Assembly: GCA_016110215.1 (NCBI GenBank)
Contig: JADWQD010000004.1
Span: 496,001-560,000, forward strand
Direction: 5' to 3'
DNA from: Capronia americana
Lineage: Eukaryota; Ascomycota; Eurotiomycetes; Chaetothyriales; Herpotrichiellaceae
DNA: 64,000 nucleotides
Each line of letters opens with the position of its first letter. Position 1 is the stretch's first letter. Shown here piece after piece: positions 1 to 11,702 of this stretch. A program made the translations under genes and the position numbers. Below the pieces are notes generated by a model that was not told the DNA's origin, searched no databases, and saw only the letters and a list, made by a program, of their open reading frames with translations.

Positions 1-699
1 GCAACGCCTGCTCGCCCAGCTTCCCTTCATGGGTCGCCAACTCTCTGATCTTGCGCGTGTCAGATTCTCTCTGCGGGTAGACGGGTGTGTCTTTGTAGGT
101 ATGCGCCGAAGGTAACTCAGGGAGTCCTTTCGTGGTGAAGGAGTATTTCTTCAATGCGCCATGGCCATCCAGGTCGGGACCGAGGAACGAAGCCGGAAGT
201 TCGACGAGGTTGTGGAATTCGTCTTCAGGAGGAGGTGTCGGGTATAGAGGGGGGTTTATTTCCGGTTGGGTCTTGTAAGGTCGAAGTTGGTCGTCTGGTC
301 GAGGAATGTTGAAGACATCGATCGCGGTTTCGAAATCAGGTGCGATGGGACATATTCGGCGGGCTGCCAGCATAGATCGCCGGACTTTGGACAGGAATTT
401 CAGCATGACTAGGAACAAATCAGTCAATATATTCTTTTGCAGTCCTGGGAGCATCGTAGCGTACATTCATCTACCGCAGCGACCATTGATTCCAGCACGA
501 CCGATTCGATGACTGGGTCTGTGATGTCCTCCTTGAGCGCCACTTCTTCGCATATCGTCCGTATACAGTCAACTAGCAATTTGTCCACCACTTCTTGTTC
601 GACCAGGGCCGGCTCCGGCGTAGGGATTGTCTGAGGCTTGTGTCGCATGACATGATGGTGGTGGTACGGGATCTTCCTTTTCGGGGAGATTGTCGACAT
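1..699 (-). CDS. TAF8: TFIID subunit 8 (TAF8), 3' end outside the window
   Basis: General transcription factor TFIID subunit; its histone fold pairs with TAF10. Exon 1 is 699-465 and exon 2 runs from 408 past the left edge; the 56 bp intron (464-409) has GTACG..CTAG ends, and splicing restores the frame (..AVDE-FMLKFL..). Exon 1 carries the bromodomain-associated histone fold (about residues 30-80, with LLVDCIRTICEEVAL). Exon 2 carries the TAF8 C-terminal signature: a PxLPxxHTYKxTPVYPxRE pattern followed by TRKIRELATHEGKLGEQAL at the very edge. The last part of the protein is missing because the window ends, not because the gene is broken. Start chosen at the first ATG (MSTISPKR). Family assignment rests on both the histone fold and the HTYK/TPVYP block. 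Confidence 0.9.
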
Positions 700-2067
700 G
701 GCCGCGCTGGGGAGCTAGGAGACGAGGAAGTCCTGCTCCTCTCATAAATATCGGTAAGATCAAGAAAAATATCTGACTGCTCCAGATCAACGTCAGTCGG
801 ACCTCAAGTTGCAAGCACAGAAGGGTGAACGCTAGTGCCGCGACGAGGCTGCGGCTTACATAATGTGCCAAGGCCAAGGCTGAACCTGCGATCACTTCGG
901 CCTCAATTGCGGATCTTCAAGGAGCTCCAGCGCTGTATCACACCACTGTGACTTTCCACTTTTCACCTTTCACCTCCTTCTCTTCAACCACGACCCCTAC
1001 CCCGACCGCAAACCGCTCTCTACCGTCGAGGCACCTGGGCGTGAATAGCCAAACAATACAAGGAAGGAAGATCTCGAGCTCTTTGAGAGCTCCGAAAGTG
1101 AAAACATGCCAATCAAACCTATCGAAGGGGTATGTCGCGTCCCGGTCTTGCAAGCTATGAGCCCCAGCATATACCTGGCCCTCTGCCTCGATTGAGCTTC
1201 TTCTCTACCTGTTGTTGGGGCCTTAACTTGGCCTCGGCTCGTCTCGTCTCGTTCTCTACTACTGCATGAGCTACCTCGCTGACATTTGGACCCGCGCAGA
1301 TGCTCCGACGGGGCCTCGTCTTGGATCTCAGCATCGCTCTCGGTATGCTCTCTCCGTCCGTGCTCATAAATGAGCTCCTTCCGAAGCTCCGGAGGCAGAC
1401 CAGGAGACGAGACTAACACCGGAACACCGTATAGGTCTCGGCACAACGTTCGGATACCTCTGGTGGTACGGTTTCCACCTGCCCCGCGTGCGAGCCCGCG
1501 ACAGTTTCTACGCCCGTCTCGAAGACCAACGTGCCCGGGACGCTGGGTTTAAATAGACACATCTCTAGTCTTCCAGTTTTGGCGAGATGATCCCACTGGG
1601 TGGGGGATGTCCAACGCATGGAGGGACGCAGGAGGTGAGCTCGCGGCTGTGAATGTGACAGGACTGTTGTGACTGGCTTGGGCAATTCAACCATCACCTG
1701 GAATGCGGGCAGGCATGCGTCAATCGGGACATACCTCTAGAAGGCATGAAGGCGAAGATGAGTGCATGGGCGACACTGTACATATAACCACTCGCCAGGC
1801 GAACTAAACGCAAAATGTCGATTGCACTGCACGGACGACATCGCTACTCGAGGTGACATTCTGCTTCTTTTCCACGACCTCAATTTGATACGCTTGCGCT
1901 CAAACTGCATGTTGAACCAGATGAAGTGAGCATTTTGGTGGGAAATGGTTTCGAGCTCGCACGTGAGCGTCAAAGGCAGGCCATCTGTGCCTAGATGCAA
2001 GATGCTGTCTCATCAGATCATTGCACATCGACTGTTTTTCAGTATAGTCGGTCCAGCCCGGTCAAGG
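700..2067. other. Intergenic region between TAF8 and RPC160
   Basis: 1.37 kb between the TAF8 start and the RPC160 stop. Overlapping open frames exist on both strands, but none has recognisable domains or a consistent splice pattern. It must contain the TAF8 promoter (right of 699) and the RPC160 3' end. Nothing else can be supported. Confidence 0.5.
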
Positions 2068-5000
2068 TCACATCGTTTGTCTCTTTTTGCTCTTCCTCCC
2101 CTCCCACGCATCCTCGAAAACACATCGCTTCTTCACGAACTTACTCCCCGTCTCAAGAGGATGATCCAAGTACCTTACAACCTCCACACTTCCCGTGCCC
2201 ACGCCCATGGTCTTGCCCACAATCACGCTCTCACTCACACCTTCAATACGGTCGACCTTCCCGGCGGCGCCGGCATCGAAGACGTGGTCTGCCGTTTTCT
2301 CAAAGGAGGCAAGTTGAAGAACACTGTCCCTCATCTTCGCAAGACCGAAGCGCGTAATCCCCAGAACTTCGCCCTTGTACGTCATCACATCTGCAAGAAG
2401 GTACATATGCCGCGGATCGATGCTCAGGCCCTTGGTGACTTCCTGGATTTCCGTGATGATTTTCGACCGCGCCGCTTCAATGCCCAGAACTTGTAACGTC
2501 TCGATGACGCCGTTTGTCTCCGTCTTGTAAGGATCGACGCCTTCGGTGTTCATGCAATAACGCAGACCGTAGCCTTCGACCATAACCTTGTGCATTTGCA
2601 CAGGGGCGGTGTCTTTGGTGGGGATATTAGAGAGGGCAGATGTAGTCGTTTCTTCGAGTTTAACCTTTTCGGATGCGTTGGCCTCCTCTTTGACCCCTGG
2701 CTCGTTACTCGTAGGTGATCCTTCTTCGCGTTTCGTCTGTTGCTCTGCCAGCGCTCTTCGCATCGCTTTGACCTCGTCCGATCGTGGGTCGTCTTCGGAC
2801 ATAACGACCGCTCTAGTAGCCAGAGGATGACCAAGAACATGTACACTAGGCAAGATACGCCGCAGCATTTGAAGGCGCATGAGGCGCTCACCTTGTCCTT
2901 CCTCGTCCACTTTGGCAGCGGCACCTCTCTTCGTAGATTTGATAGCGAATTCTGTTGAGATTTTGAGCTCGTCTTTACCGCGCAGCTGTATCCTCAACTT
3001 GGATGCTTTGAGTTGTCGATGTTTCTGGATGGCCGTGACGATGTCTTTCATGGTGAGATCAAGTCCTAAATCGATGATTGTGTCGACCGAGATCTTTAGA
3101 TGGATGCAGCTGGGTTTGTCCAGAGAATGCCGGATCTCAATGTACGAAGCGACGTCACCAAGGAAGAGACTCTCAATCCGACCTTTGACAATTCGAGCAA
3201 GACCTTCAGGTATCGACAAGTCCTTCCTGCGCTCTAATCGACAAGTGATGACTGGCGTACTGATCTCCTTTGAGGCATTGATAATCTCTTTGATACGAGG
3301 TACTCCCGCCGTCAAACTCATGCCGGCAACGCCAGCAAAATGGAAGGTCTTGAGCGTCATCTGCGTCCCGGGCTCACCAATAGATTGTGCACCGACTGCA
3401 CCGACTGCATGACCCGGTTCAACACGTGCTTTTTCGTACTTAGTCAAGCACTCGTCGACGAAAGCCTGCAAGGTCTTTCTAGACATTTTCGAGGTGAGGT
3501 CAAAGCGGTCTTTGGTGGAAGGTGGCGCCAATGAGCTGTTGGCGATGGTAGCTTGCTTTCCTTTCTTGGTCGCTTTTGGCATTGTTGCGACAGCACCTTT
3601 CCTGCCGGCACGTTTCTTTGGTGCGGGTGTACTGGCCTCCATGTCATCAACATCGGAATCGGCCTTTCTCTTCGAGCCAACAGCTGGTCGGGCGGGAGGT
3701 AGAGCGTATTGCTTCTTCTTAGCCCTTGCTTCGTTGAACGACTGCGACTTCGCCATGATGAAATCGTGTATCGATTTCAAGAAATCCCGGTTACTTTCTT
3801 TCTGATCAACGACCTTCTCATCGTCGTCATCATACTGAAGCTCAGCACCATCAAGGCCTTCTCTCGTAAGCTTCCTACGCTCAGCCGAGAGTTTCTCTTC
3901 CATGATGCTGAAGATCTCGGTATCTTCAAGCCCTGGATCTTTGACGTCAAAGGTGGTGGCCTCAACGTGAGCATAGGTACGCTCGAAATCAACGGGCTTC
4001 GCGCTCGATTCCATATCCACTGGGTCAAGCTCGTCATCTCCGAAACGAAACTGCACGACATTGGATGCCGAGTTCCGGACCGTTCGATCATATTGAGTCG
4101 AAAGGTCTTCGAGGGACTTCATCAGTCGTCGTGACATGTAACCTGTCTCTGCAGTCTTGACGGCCGTATCGACCAGACCAACACGACCACCAACGGCGTG
4201 GAACAAGAACTCGTATGGCAGCAGGCCACTAAAGAAACTGTTGGAGACGAAACCTTTGGAAGGTGGAGATCGTTCGTGCTTCGGAAAATGTGGCAAGGTC
4301 CGGTCCTGGAAACCGTCGGCGACACGCTTCCCTTCAATATCTTGCTGTCCAAGTAGAGCAGCCATCTGAGCTACGTTGATGTTCGATCCCTTGGAACCGG
4401 ACGTAGCCATGACCATAGGGGTGTTGTACTTGCTCAGCTGGTTCGTCAGGATTTTGGAGATGTTCGTTCGGACAGTGCTCAGCACTCGCACTTGCTCTGC
4501 TTCCAGAGTACCTGCATCGTCAAGACCTGCCTTTCTCTTCAGCTTGCCAGCCTTTGAGTCTCGGACGAAGCCAAGACACTCGTTGAAGACCTTTCCTATC
4601 ATGTCGCCTTTCTCCTTGACCAACTTGCCTGGCGGGGTGACATCACTAATACCGACAGTGAAGCCTTGGTTGCCCAACCATCTGGCGCAGAGTTTCGACA
4701 GCCGATTCATTCCTCGGGCAGCTTCATCAGGACCAAAGTCACGGTAGAGGATGTAGAATACCGAGTTCTTCTTGCCGGAACCCACCGTGCCCTTGTCCAT
4801 TCGGCCACAAAGGACTTCAGAGTTGCGGATGCACAAGAAGCTGTCGTCTTGCAAATCTCGATGCAAGCCGGGATGGTATTGGTTGTGGTCGCGAGATGGA
4901 GCATCCAAGTTGACTGTCACATTTGACTGTCTGTTCGGTCGCATCAGGACGCTGAAGACCTGCTTTCCCGTCCAGAGAGTCTGTGGCTTAATGACGGCAG

Positions 5001-6892
5001 GTGGCGGAAGGTCGAACTGTGTATCAGGTTCCAGCATGCCGCAACACATGGTGACGAACGTCTTCTTGTCGAAGAATTGGTCTAAGCTGCTTAAGAGCCA
5101 GGAAGCAGTGATGAAGTCCTGGATGGCAGAAATGATCGGCTCTCCGTTCTTGGGCGTGACGATGTTGTACTTGACACCCATCAAGAGCCTGGCTTCCGTT
5201 CGCGCTTCCTCGGTTTGAGGGACGTGAAGATTCATCTCATCCCCGTCAAAGTCCGCATTGTACGGGTTGCATACGCATTCATTGAGTCGAAACGTCCGAT
5301 GAGGCCGAACCTTGACGAAGTGGCTCAGAATGCTGAGCTTGTGGAGGGAAGGTTGCCGATTGAATAGCACAATATCGCCATCTTCAAGATGGCGTTCAAC
5401 AATGTCGCCCTCCTTCAGATGTTTGGCGGTCATACTGTTGCCGAATTTGAGGGAGTTCTTGTAGCCGCCTTCTAATTTGACGACGTGATTAGCCCCTGGC
5501 CACTTGTCAGGTCCGTTCAGGATTCGTTGTCGCAGCTTCTCAATATTGGTCTCGTTCACCACTTCAGGGTACGTCATGTTCTTCGCCACAAGCTCAGGCA
5601 CGGCGACCTCGTCGATGCTCAGGTTCGGATCGGGGGAAATAACAGTACGACCAGAGAAGTCAACACGTTTGCCTGACAGGTTACCCCGAAAGCGGCCTTG
5701 TTTGCCCTTCAGCCGCTGAACGAAACCTCGAATCTGCTTGACATCTCCCTTGGCTAGACCAGGAACGTCGCTATTGATGTACATTGCCAGATTGAGAGAC
5801 AAGTAGTCCCAATGCTCGATGATCTGCGCGGTGGGAAGTCCTCTCTCAAGGGTATCCCGCAATGCATCGTTCGCAGCAACAATGTCGCCCAGCTTGGCGG
5901 TGATGTCGTCTTCTGTACTCGACGCTTCTTGACCAACTGAGGGCCGTATGCACGCAGGCGGGGCTGGGATGTATGTCCAGAGGAACTCCTCAGGCTTCGC
6001 GGAGAACAGTCCAAGCAAGTCGCGATCAGCGCGTCGCACACGTCTAAACAGCCGGTAAACGCGGAGAGGAGTCAAATCGTCCACTGCCTTCTTGAGATGT
6101 TTCTCGAGTTCGGAATTCGTGAGCTTTGCCGTCTCGAACGACTGGTCGAACAGTATCTTCTCCGCGGGAGGAACTTTCGTTCGGGCGGTCGAGGCATTGT
6201 ACGATCTAAACTTGTCGTGGGATATCTTCAAAGCTTGGGTCCCAGCTTTTCTCACTTGGCCGTTGATAGCGCCACATTCGAAGCAAGTCTTCGTTTTCTT
6301 GCATTGGTCGGCAACTTTTCTGACGATCGCGGCTTGTCTGAGAGTATCATCTTGCGCTTTTCGGAGGGCGCTGAGAAATTTTCTGCGGTCGAGTTCGGAG
6401 AGGAGAATGCAGGAGCAGTCCTAGAGAAATCAGCGGCTGTCTGGTGACGCTGTCGGCAGCGGTCGCATACCTTGCAAATACTCTGAAGTATCTGGATGAC
6501 TTTCTTGAAATACCCGACATGGAAGACCGGCAGGACAAGCCGCACGTGTCCAAAATGACCGTTGCAATCTTGCAGAGGCTTTCCACAGGTATCGCAAATG
6601 TTGGCCTTGGACGAGACGCCCATGCGCCGATCGAGAGGACCATATTCGGCAATGGCACGAGCTCCTCCGGATCGAGTCTTGTCGAGATCGAAGAGGCGGC
6701 GATCGACGAGTTCAACTGCGGACTGGTTTATGATGTCTTGATCCGACCTGCAGCCGTCAGAATGTTTCTTTGACCTCCTTCGCGATTGTCATACAAAACG
6801 CCGAACTGGAGTTCTTTGATGACCTTGGGCGCATCGTTTATGACTTGCTCCTTCCCCAGGATAATGTCCTGGACCTCCGTGGTAGCAGTCAT
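2068..6892 (-). CDS. RPO31: DNA-directed RNA polymerase III largest subunit (RPC160/RPC1)
   Basis: Largest catalytic subunit of nuclear RNA polymerase III, which makes tRNA, 5S rRNA and U6. Three exons: 6892-6795, 6747-6471 and 6420-2068, with introns of 47 and 50 bp; total about 1575 residues. The N-terminus has the clamp zinc ligands (CDTCGKPLQDCNGHFGH in exon 2; CKKTKTCFECG in exon 3) and the Pol III-like start (..PKVIKELQFGVLSDQDI..). The universal catalytic NADFDGDEMN motif is near residue 512, and the trigger-loop/bridge-helix block (GTQMTLKTFHFAG) near residue 1140. The region before the trigger loop holds a lysine-rich low-complexity insert (around 3560-3700) that looks like a nuclear-localisation or disordered segment. 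The first ATG in frame (MTATTEVQD) was taken as the start. Pol III rather than Pol I or II because the N-terminus matches RPC1 and there is no heptad-repeat tail. Confidence 0.95.
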
Positions 6893-7483
6893 CTTGCCCC
6901 ACTGGTCACCGTCAAGCGGAAGATAAATACGAGTAGACTAGAGCAGGGACGACCATGACGACCGTTGTTGTATGCGGACCAAGTCTCTGTAGCAAGAATT
7001 CGATGGTGGGCGACATGCGCGACAACTTTTTCTCCAACTTCAACCCCACCTCACGAGGCTTAGCTGGAGCCTCGTCTTCCGCACCAATTATTGAATATCA
7101 ATAGCACGCTCTGACTCAATTTTACCAAGTATTAGGAGGGTTTAAGGTTTAGATCTCAAATATAAAGATGCTACACTACTAGGTATATGCAGATGGATGG
7201 AATCAATCCCTCAGTGGTCATGTTACGCATAAAGTGACTGGGAGAATCATGCAGGCAGCAGCTAACAGTGAGCACAAAGAGTCATCGAGGGTGGAACCCC
7301 GTCATTCGGGTCTTTAGAGTAGTTGTTCGAAGACTGGTTGAATCCGCATCCGTTATCATTATCGCTGGGATACAATCGGAAATATCAAAGCGCTGAGCGC
7401 GAATGCCAACTCCAGCCTCCCTCCCGCCCAAAATCTCCGAGCCTTCAAACTCCTCGCTCTGTCAGATATGTTCCCATCCTGCA
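6893..7483. other. Intergenic region upstream of RPC160
   Basis: About 590 bp between the RPC160 start and the MAD2 stop; both genes are on the minus strand. It should contain the RPC160 promoter and the MAD2 3' end. A local AT-rich stretch lies at 7080-7180. No gene or RNA recognised. Confidence 0.5.
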
Positions 7484-8311
7484 TCAATCCAACAGCCGAT
7501 AACTGACCAGCGTATCAACCTTGTGATTGCTAGTACTGAAACTCCGTAGCTGCACTTTTTCGGCATTCTTGATCTCTTTGGCGTCACTGTCTCCCCATTC
7601 GACAGGCACGTCGGAATCTGCATCGGCATAGACTAAAACATTGAATGTGCAGTTACCGTCGAGGACTGGTAGAAACGTGACCGATGCCGTGATTTGCCGG
7701 AAGATGGCCTGGATCTCCTCTTGTATTTGTACCTCGGTCTTCTCTGGTTCGGTGTCCTCTGGTGTTGTGTTCCTGTTACATCGTCAGTGCATCTCTTCCC
7801 CCGTGGTCGACAGCACTTACTCTGGGGCTGCATTCTCCTTGTCCGGAGCCTTCTTTGAGGATCGTGACTTTGAGGACTTGCCCAGCAGCTGGACATCAAA
7901 TTGCCACCTTTCCACATGCTCGCCCGTCTCTCTGCTAGTGATGACCACCACTAGCTTTGAGATCTTGCCACCAACCATCCATTTATTCAACTGTGACATA
8001 ATCTTCTTGATATATGCCTTGACCTGGTCGTCTGACGAGACCAGCATGTTGAGGCCATATTTCTTGACTGGTGTAAAATCCTCTGCGGGATATACTCCTC
8101 TCTGGAACAGGATTGTGTTGATAGAGTATTCGAACTGGCGACTATCAGTGGCGATACGTAGTTGAGGTAGGATGCACTTACGAACTCAGCGACGGTCTTG
8201 GACGATCCTATTGCACGTACATTAGGGGACGCCTGCCATCAGAAAGATTGAACCAATACCTTTCAGAGCCACCTTATGCAATTGCGATTTGTCCTTCTTG
8301 TCAACCGCCAT
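7484..8311 (-). CDS. MAD2: Spindle assembly checkpoint protein MAD2 (HORMA domain)
   Basis: HORMA-domain protein that binds Cdc20 at unattached kinetochores and delays anaphase. Four exons: 8311-8260, 8207-8182, 8134-7821 and 7772-7484, with introns of 52, 47 and 48 bp; all junctions restore the frame and give 226 residues. The sequence follows MAD2 throughout: KGSSKTVAEFFEYSINTIL, the QRGVYPAEDF segment, GLNMLVSSDD, and a C-terminal safety-belt end (FSTSNHKVDTLVSYRLLD). An acidic/basic insert (SSKSRSSKKAPDKENAAPE) interrupts the centre of the domain and spans the third intron, making the protein slightly longer than the roughly 200-residue yeast and animal proteins. It is divergent from GUF1, sharing about 200 bp of upstream DNA. 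Confidence 0.93.
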
Positions 8312-8517
8312 CTTGAAATATGCTGGATTCTTGCGCAGTTGGAGAAGAGAACTCCGTATTGAAGTGAAAGTCGAGGAGGTTTTGTTGACGCGATTGTTGG
8401 CCGGGCAATTATCGGTGGTCGCTCACTTTGCATCTCGCCGCCAGTCAATTTTCTCAGCAAGCTCGAACAACGTTGAGCGCGGCCAATGATTCTGCATCAC
8501 CTCCATCAGGGCAACCC

Positions 8518-10494
8518 ATGCGATCATGGCTGCAGGTCTTTGCACGGCGAAGAGCTGCGTTAAGCACATCTTCTGCCTCGATCTCGACGCGGTGTAGGCC
8601 AAACGTACGGCGCTTTGCAACGACTCCTTTTCGAAATGCGCCAAACACGACTCCCCTCGGCGATCTTGAAACGCGCATCGCTGCGATACCCATCGAGCGA
8701 TACCGTAATTTCTGTATCGTCGCGCATGTCGACCATGGCAAAAGCACGCTCAGCGACCGGTTGCTGGAGCTGACGGGTACTATACAACCAGGGGCGAATA
8801 AGCAGGTCTTGGATAAATTGGACGTGGAAAGAGAACGAGGAATAACTGTCAAGGCGCAAACATGTTCCATGATCTACAACCACAAGGGAGATGACTATCT
8901 GTTGCATCTCGTCGACACTCCCGGCCATGTTGACTTCCGCGCCGAAGTCTCGCGGAGCTATGCCAGCTGTGGAGGTGCGCTTTTGCTGGTCGATGCGAGC
9001 CAAGGGGTCCAGGCGCAGACGGTTGCAAACTTCTACTTGGCTTTTGCTCAGGGATTGACATTGGTCCCAATTCTCAACAAGGTTGATTTGCCTCACGCTG
9101 ATCCCCCTAGAGCTTTGGAACAGATGCACGATGCCTTTGAGTTGGATCCTGATTCCGCCGTGCTTGTGTCAGCCAAAACTGGGCTGAATGTGGAGAACGT
9201 CCTTCCAGCAGTGATAGAGAGGATCCCAGCCCCGGTGGGTGATACCAAGAAGCCACTCCGGCTATTCTTAGTCGACTCCTGGTACTCCAGCTATAAAGGT
9301 GTCATTCTACTGGTCCGCATATTCGACGGCGAACTTCGAGCAGGCGACCAGATTGTCTCATTTGCAACAGGCCTGAAGTACACGGTCGGAGAAGTCGGCA
9401 TCATGTATCCGGATCAAACGCCGCAAAAGGTACTACGTGCCGGACAAGTTGGCTACGTCTATTTCAACCCCTCGATGAGAAAGAGCAGCGAAGCGAAAAT
9501 TGGTGACACATACACCAAATTGGGCTTTCAGAACCAAGTCCAACCATTCCCCGGATTCGAGGAACCCAAACCCATGGTCTTCGTTGCCGCATTCCCCGTC
9601 GACCAAGGCGAATTCGAGCATCTCGAAGACAGCATAAACCAACTCCTTCTCAATGACAGAAGCGTCACCATCCAAAAGGAATCCTCTCTTGCCCTCGGCG
9701 CAGGCTTTCGCCTCGGCTTCTTGGGAACCCTGCACTGCTCCGTCTTCGAAGATCGCCTTCGTCAGGAACATGGGGCGAGCATCATCATCACCCCGCCAAC
9801 GGTCCCGTTCAAAGTCCTTTACAAAGATGGCAAGCAAGTCGTCATTACCAACCCGGCTGAATTTCCCGATAGCGAGGAAACGCGCAGAAACGTCACTGAA
9901 CTCCGTGAACCATATGTGCTCTCAACGCTCACCTTCCCCGAAGAATACCTCGGCAAGGTCATGGAACTCTGCGAAGCAAATCGTGGCGAGCAGAAGTCCA
10001 TGGAGTATTTTACGTCCTCTCAAGTGATACTCAAGTATGAGATGCCGCTCGCTCAACTGGTGGATGACTTCTTCGGGAAGTTGAAATCGGCCACGAAGGG
10101 GTATGCCACGCTGGATTATGAGGAGGCGGAATGGCGGGTTAGCAACATCGTCAAACTCCAACTCCTTGTGAACAAGGAACCCGTCGATGCCATCAGCCGG
10201 GTTATGCACCACAGCCAGGTCCGCCACGTGGGTAAGCAATGGGTCGAGAAATTCAAAGAGCACGTTGATCGCCAGATGTTCGAGGTTGTCATTCAAGCTG
10301 CTGTGGGAAAACAAATCATCGCGCGGGAGACACTGAAGCCGTTTAGGAAGGACGTCACCCAGAAGTTGCATGCGGCGGATAAGACGAGGCGGATGAAGTT
10401 ACTCGAAAAGCAGAAGGAAGGGAGGAAGAAATTGAAGGCCGTAGGGAATGTGGTTATTGAGCACACAGCCTTTCAGGCATTCTTGGCGAAGTAA
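8518..10494 (+). CDS. GUF1: Mitochondrial translation GTPase GUF1 (LepA/EF4 family)
   Basis: Mitochondrial ribosome-associated GTPase related to bacterial LepA/EF4, thought to back-translocate or rescue stalled ribosomes. Intron-less, 658 residues from the chosen start. GTPase motifs are in order: G1 AHVDHGKST, switch region ERGITVKAQT, G3 DTPGHVD, G4 NKVD, G5 SAKTG. LepA-specific C-terminal sequence follows (VGKQIIARETLKPFRKDVTQK). The start at 8518 (MRSWLQVFARRRAALS..) gives a basic, Ser/Arg-rich N-terminus typical of a mitochondrial presequence. An upstream in-frame ATG at 8428 would add 30 residues, lies close to the divergent MAD2 start, and is less likely but possible. Confidence 0.93.
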   Translation: MRSWLQVFARRRAALSTSSASISTRCRPNVRRFATTPFRNAPNTTPLGDLETRIAAIPIERYRNFCIVAHVDHGKSTLSDRLLELTGTIQPGANKQVLDKLDVERERGITVKAQTCSMIYNHKGDDYLLHLVDTPGHVDFRAEVSRSYASCGGALLLVDASQGVQAQTVANFYLAFAQGLTLVPILNKVDLPHADPPRALEQMHDAFELDPDSAVLVSAKTGLNVENVLPAVIERIPAPVGDTKKPLRLFLVDSWYSSYKGVILLVRIFDGELRAGDQIVSFATGLKYTVGEVGIMYPDQTPQKVLRAGQVGYVYFNPSMRKSSEAKIGDTYTKLGFQNQVQPFPGFEEPKPMVFVAAFPVDQGEFEHLEDSINQLLLNDRSVTIQKESSLALGAGFRLGFLGTLHCSVFEDRLRQEHGASIIITPPTVPFKVLYKDGKQVVITNPAEFPDSEETRRNVTELREPYVLSTLTFPEEYLGKVMELCEANRGEQKSMEYFTSSQVILKYEMPLAQLVDDFFGKLKSATKGYATLDYEEAEWRVSNIVKLQLLVNKEPVDAISRVMHHSQVRHVGKQWVEKFKEHVDRQMFEVVIQAAVGKQIIARETLKPFRKDVTQKLHAADKTRRMKLLEKQKEGRKKLKAVGNVVIEHTAFQAFLAK

Positions 10495-10551
10495 GAAAGA
10501 TGATTATGGCATGTATAAATTTGCCAGTGCATAAATAGTGCTGCTCCAGTC

Positions 10552-11427
10552 TCAGAAATGAGGGATGAAGTCGCTCCATCTGGCTCGTACATAGATTCCA
10601 GCCGGTGCCGACCGTAGGGAAATGACCATTTCTACCATGATATACGTCCGTGTTATCACAGTAAGAAAGACAGCAAGATCTAGAATGATTCGATCGCTCC
10701 GTCCGGTCCCATCGGCGCCATTCAGCGGCCACGTCATAAACGTCGCTGGCACGACCATCCCCATATCGCTACGGCCTTTCCAGAGAATGTGCTCAGTTCC
10801 GGTTGGGAAAGAGTGGTTCCACGCTGCCACATGCCACGCGCCGGCGCCATCAAATATGGTGGTTAATGGGATCTTGGACCATTGAGGAATTTCAATATCG
10901 GCGTCGTCGCTGCCGAAGAGGTCCGTTCGTAAGTCAAGCACCAGGCTTTGTCGGTCGCCTCTGGTATTCCTCAACATGTCCTCGGCATTCTTGTCGGTGA
11001 CAGACGGACCATTGAGCTTTAAACATGTTCAGAAACCACTTGGCTTCTCCCACCAGAAAATCATGGTGACAACGGCGCAACACACAAACGACAAGGTTAT
11101 GATCTCGAAGAGGGAAAAAGTCCAACCCGTTGACGCTGCGTCCAGCGCACTGGAGGGCGAACCAGGCAATCTGGAGGGCTACAATGGACTTTTGAAATCC
11201 ATTCTCACTGGCCAAGTCATCTATGTCAGAGGACCGTAATCTAGTAACATTGATCACATCCTCTCGGCGAGCCATTGGATCTCTGCTGAGGCGACACTCA
11301 TGCGTTGTTCAGCTCCGTATTCGAGCAAATATCCACCGATGTTTGCGAAGAACACATGCTTCAGAGTCCAGTGTCGGAACCCTTTGCGGCGCATATCGCG
11401 CAACCTCCACCGTGAATCATAGGCTTG

Positions 11428-11472
<45 letters not shown>

Positions 11473-11702
11473 AACAAATTCCGGAGCAGCCAGGGTAATC
11501 AAATTGCAACGCACCTTGATTCCAATGCCTTTCCACATGGAGTCTTTAGGGAAAGGCACACTCAGCCGAAGGATGTTCCAAGTGCAGGGGATGATGGTGA
11601 GATCGCAACTCCAGAGATCTCCATTGTGCCACGCACAGGACTGACGGTGACAAAACCAACATGCTCCCTGGCGTTTGTGGTAAAGTTTGCGGCGACAGTC
11701 AT
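10552..11702 (-). pseudogene. Decayed fungal integral membrane protein gene
   Basis: Reading the minus strand, pieces of one protein appear in successive frames. The order is an N-terminal piece ending ..VRGT, a piece with CTWNILRLSVPFPKDSMWK and PEFVAAL, a piece with GWTL-like RHWTLKHVFFANIGGYLL, a piece with ALQIAWFALQCAGRSV followed by LEIITLSFVCCAVVT and IFWWEKP, then GAWHVAAWNHSFPTG and a C-terminus with TVITRTYIMVEMVISLRS. This order matches a family of fungal multi-pass membrane proteins of unknown function, as I remember it. The frame must change near 11610, near 11260 and near 11110, and a TGA lies near 11037, so no intact product is possible without several corrections. A GC-rich 9-bp tandem repeat expands an Ala-Ala-Leu run inside the gene. 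Boundaries are approximate. Confidence 0.68.
11428..11472. repeat. 9-bp tandem repeat (GGCGGCGAG)n
   Basis: Four to five head-to-tail copies of GGCGGCGAG. In the decayed membrane-protein frame on the minus strand they encode (Ala-Ala-Leu)n. The unit is a multiple of three, so expansion kept the frame; it may predate the loss of the gene. Confidence 0.9.
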
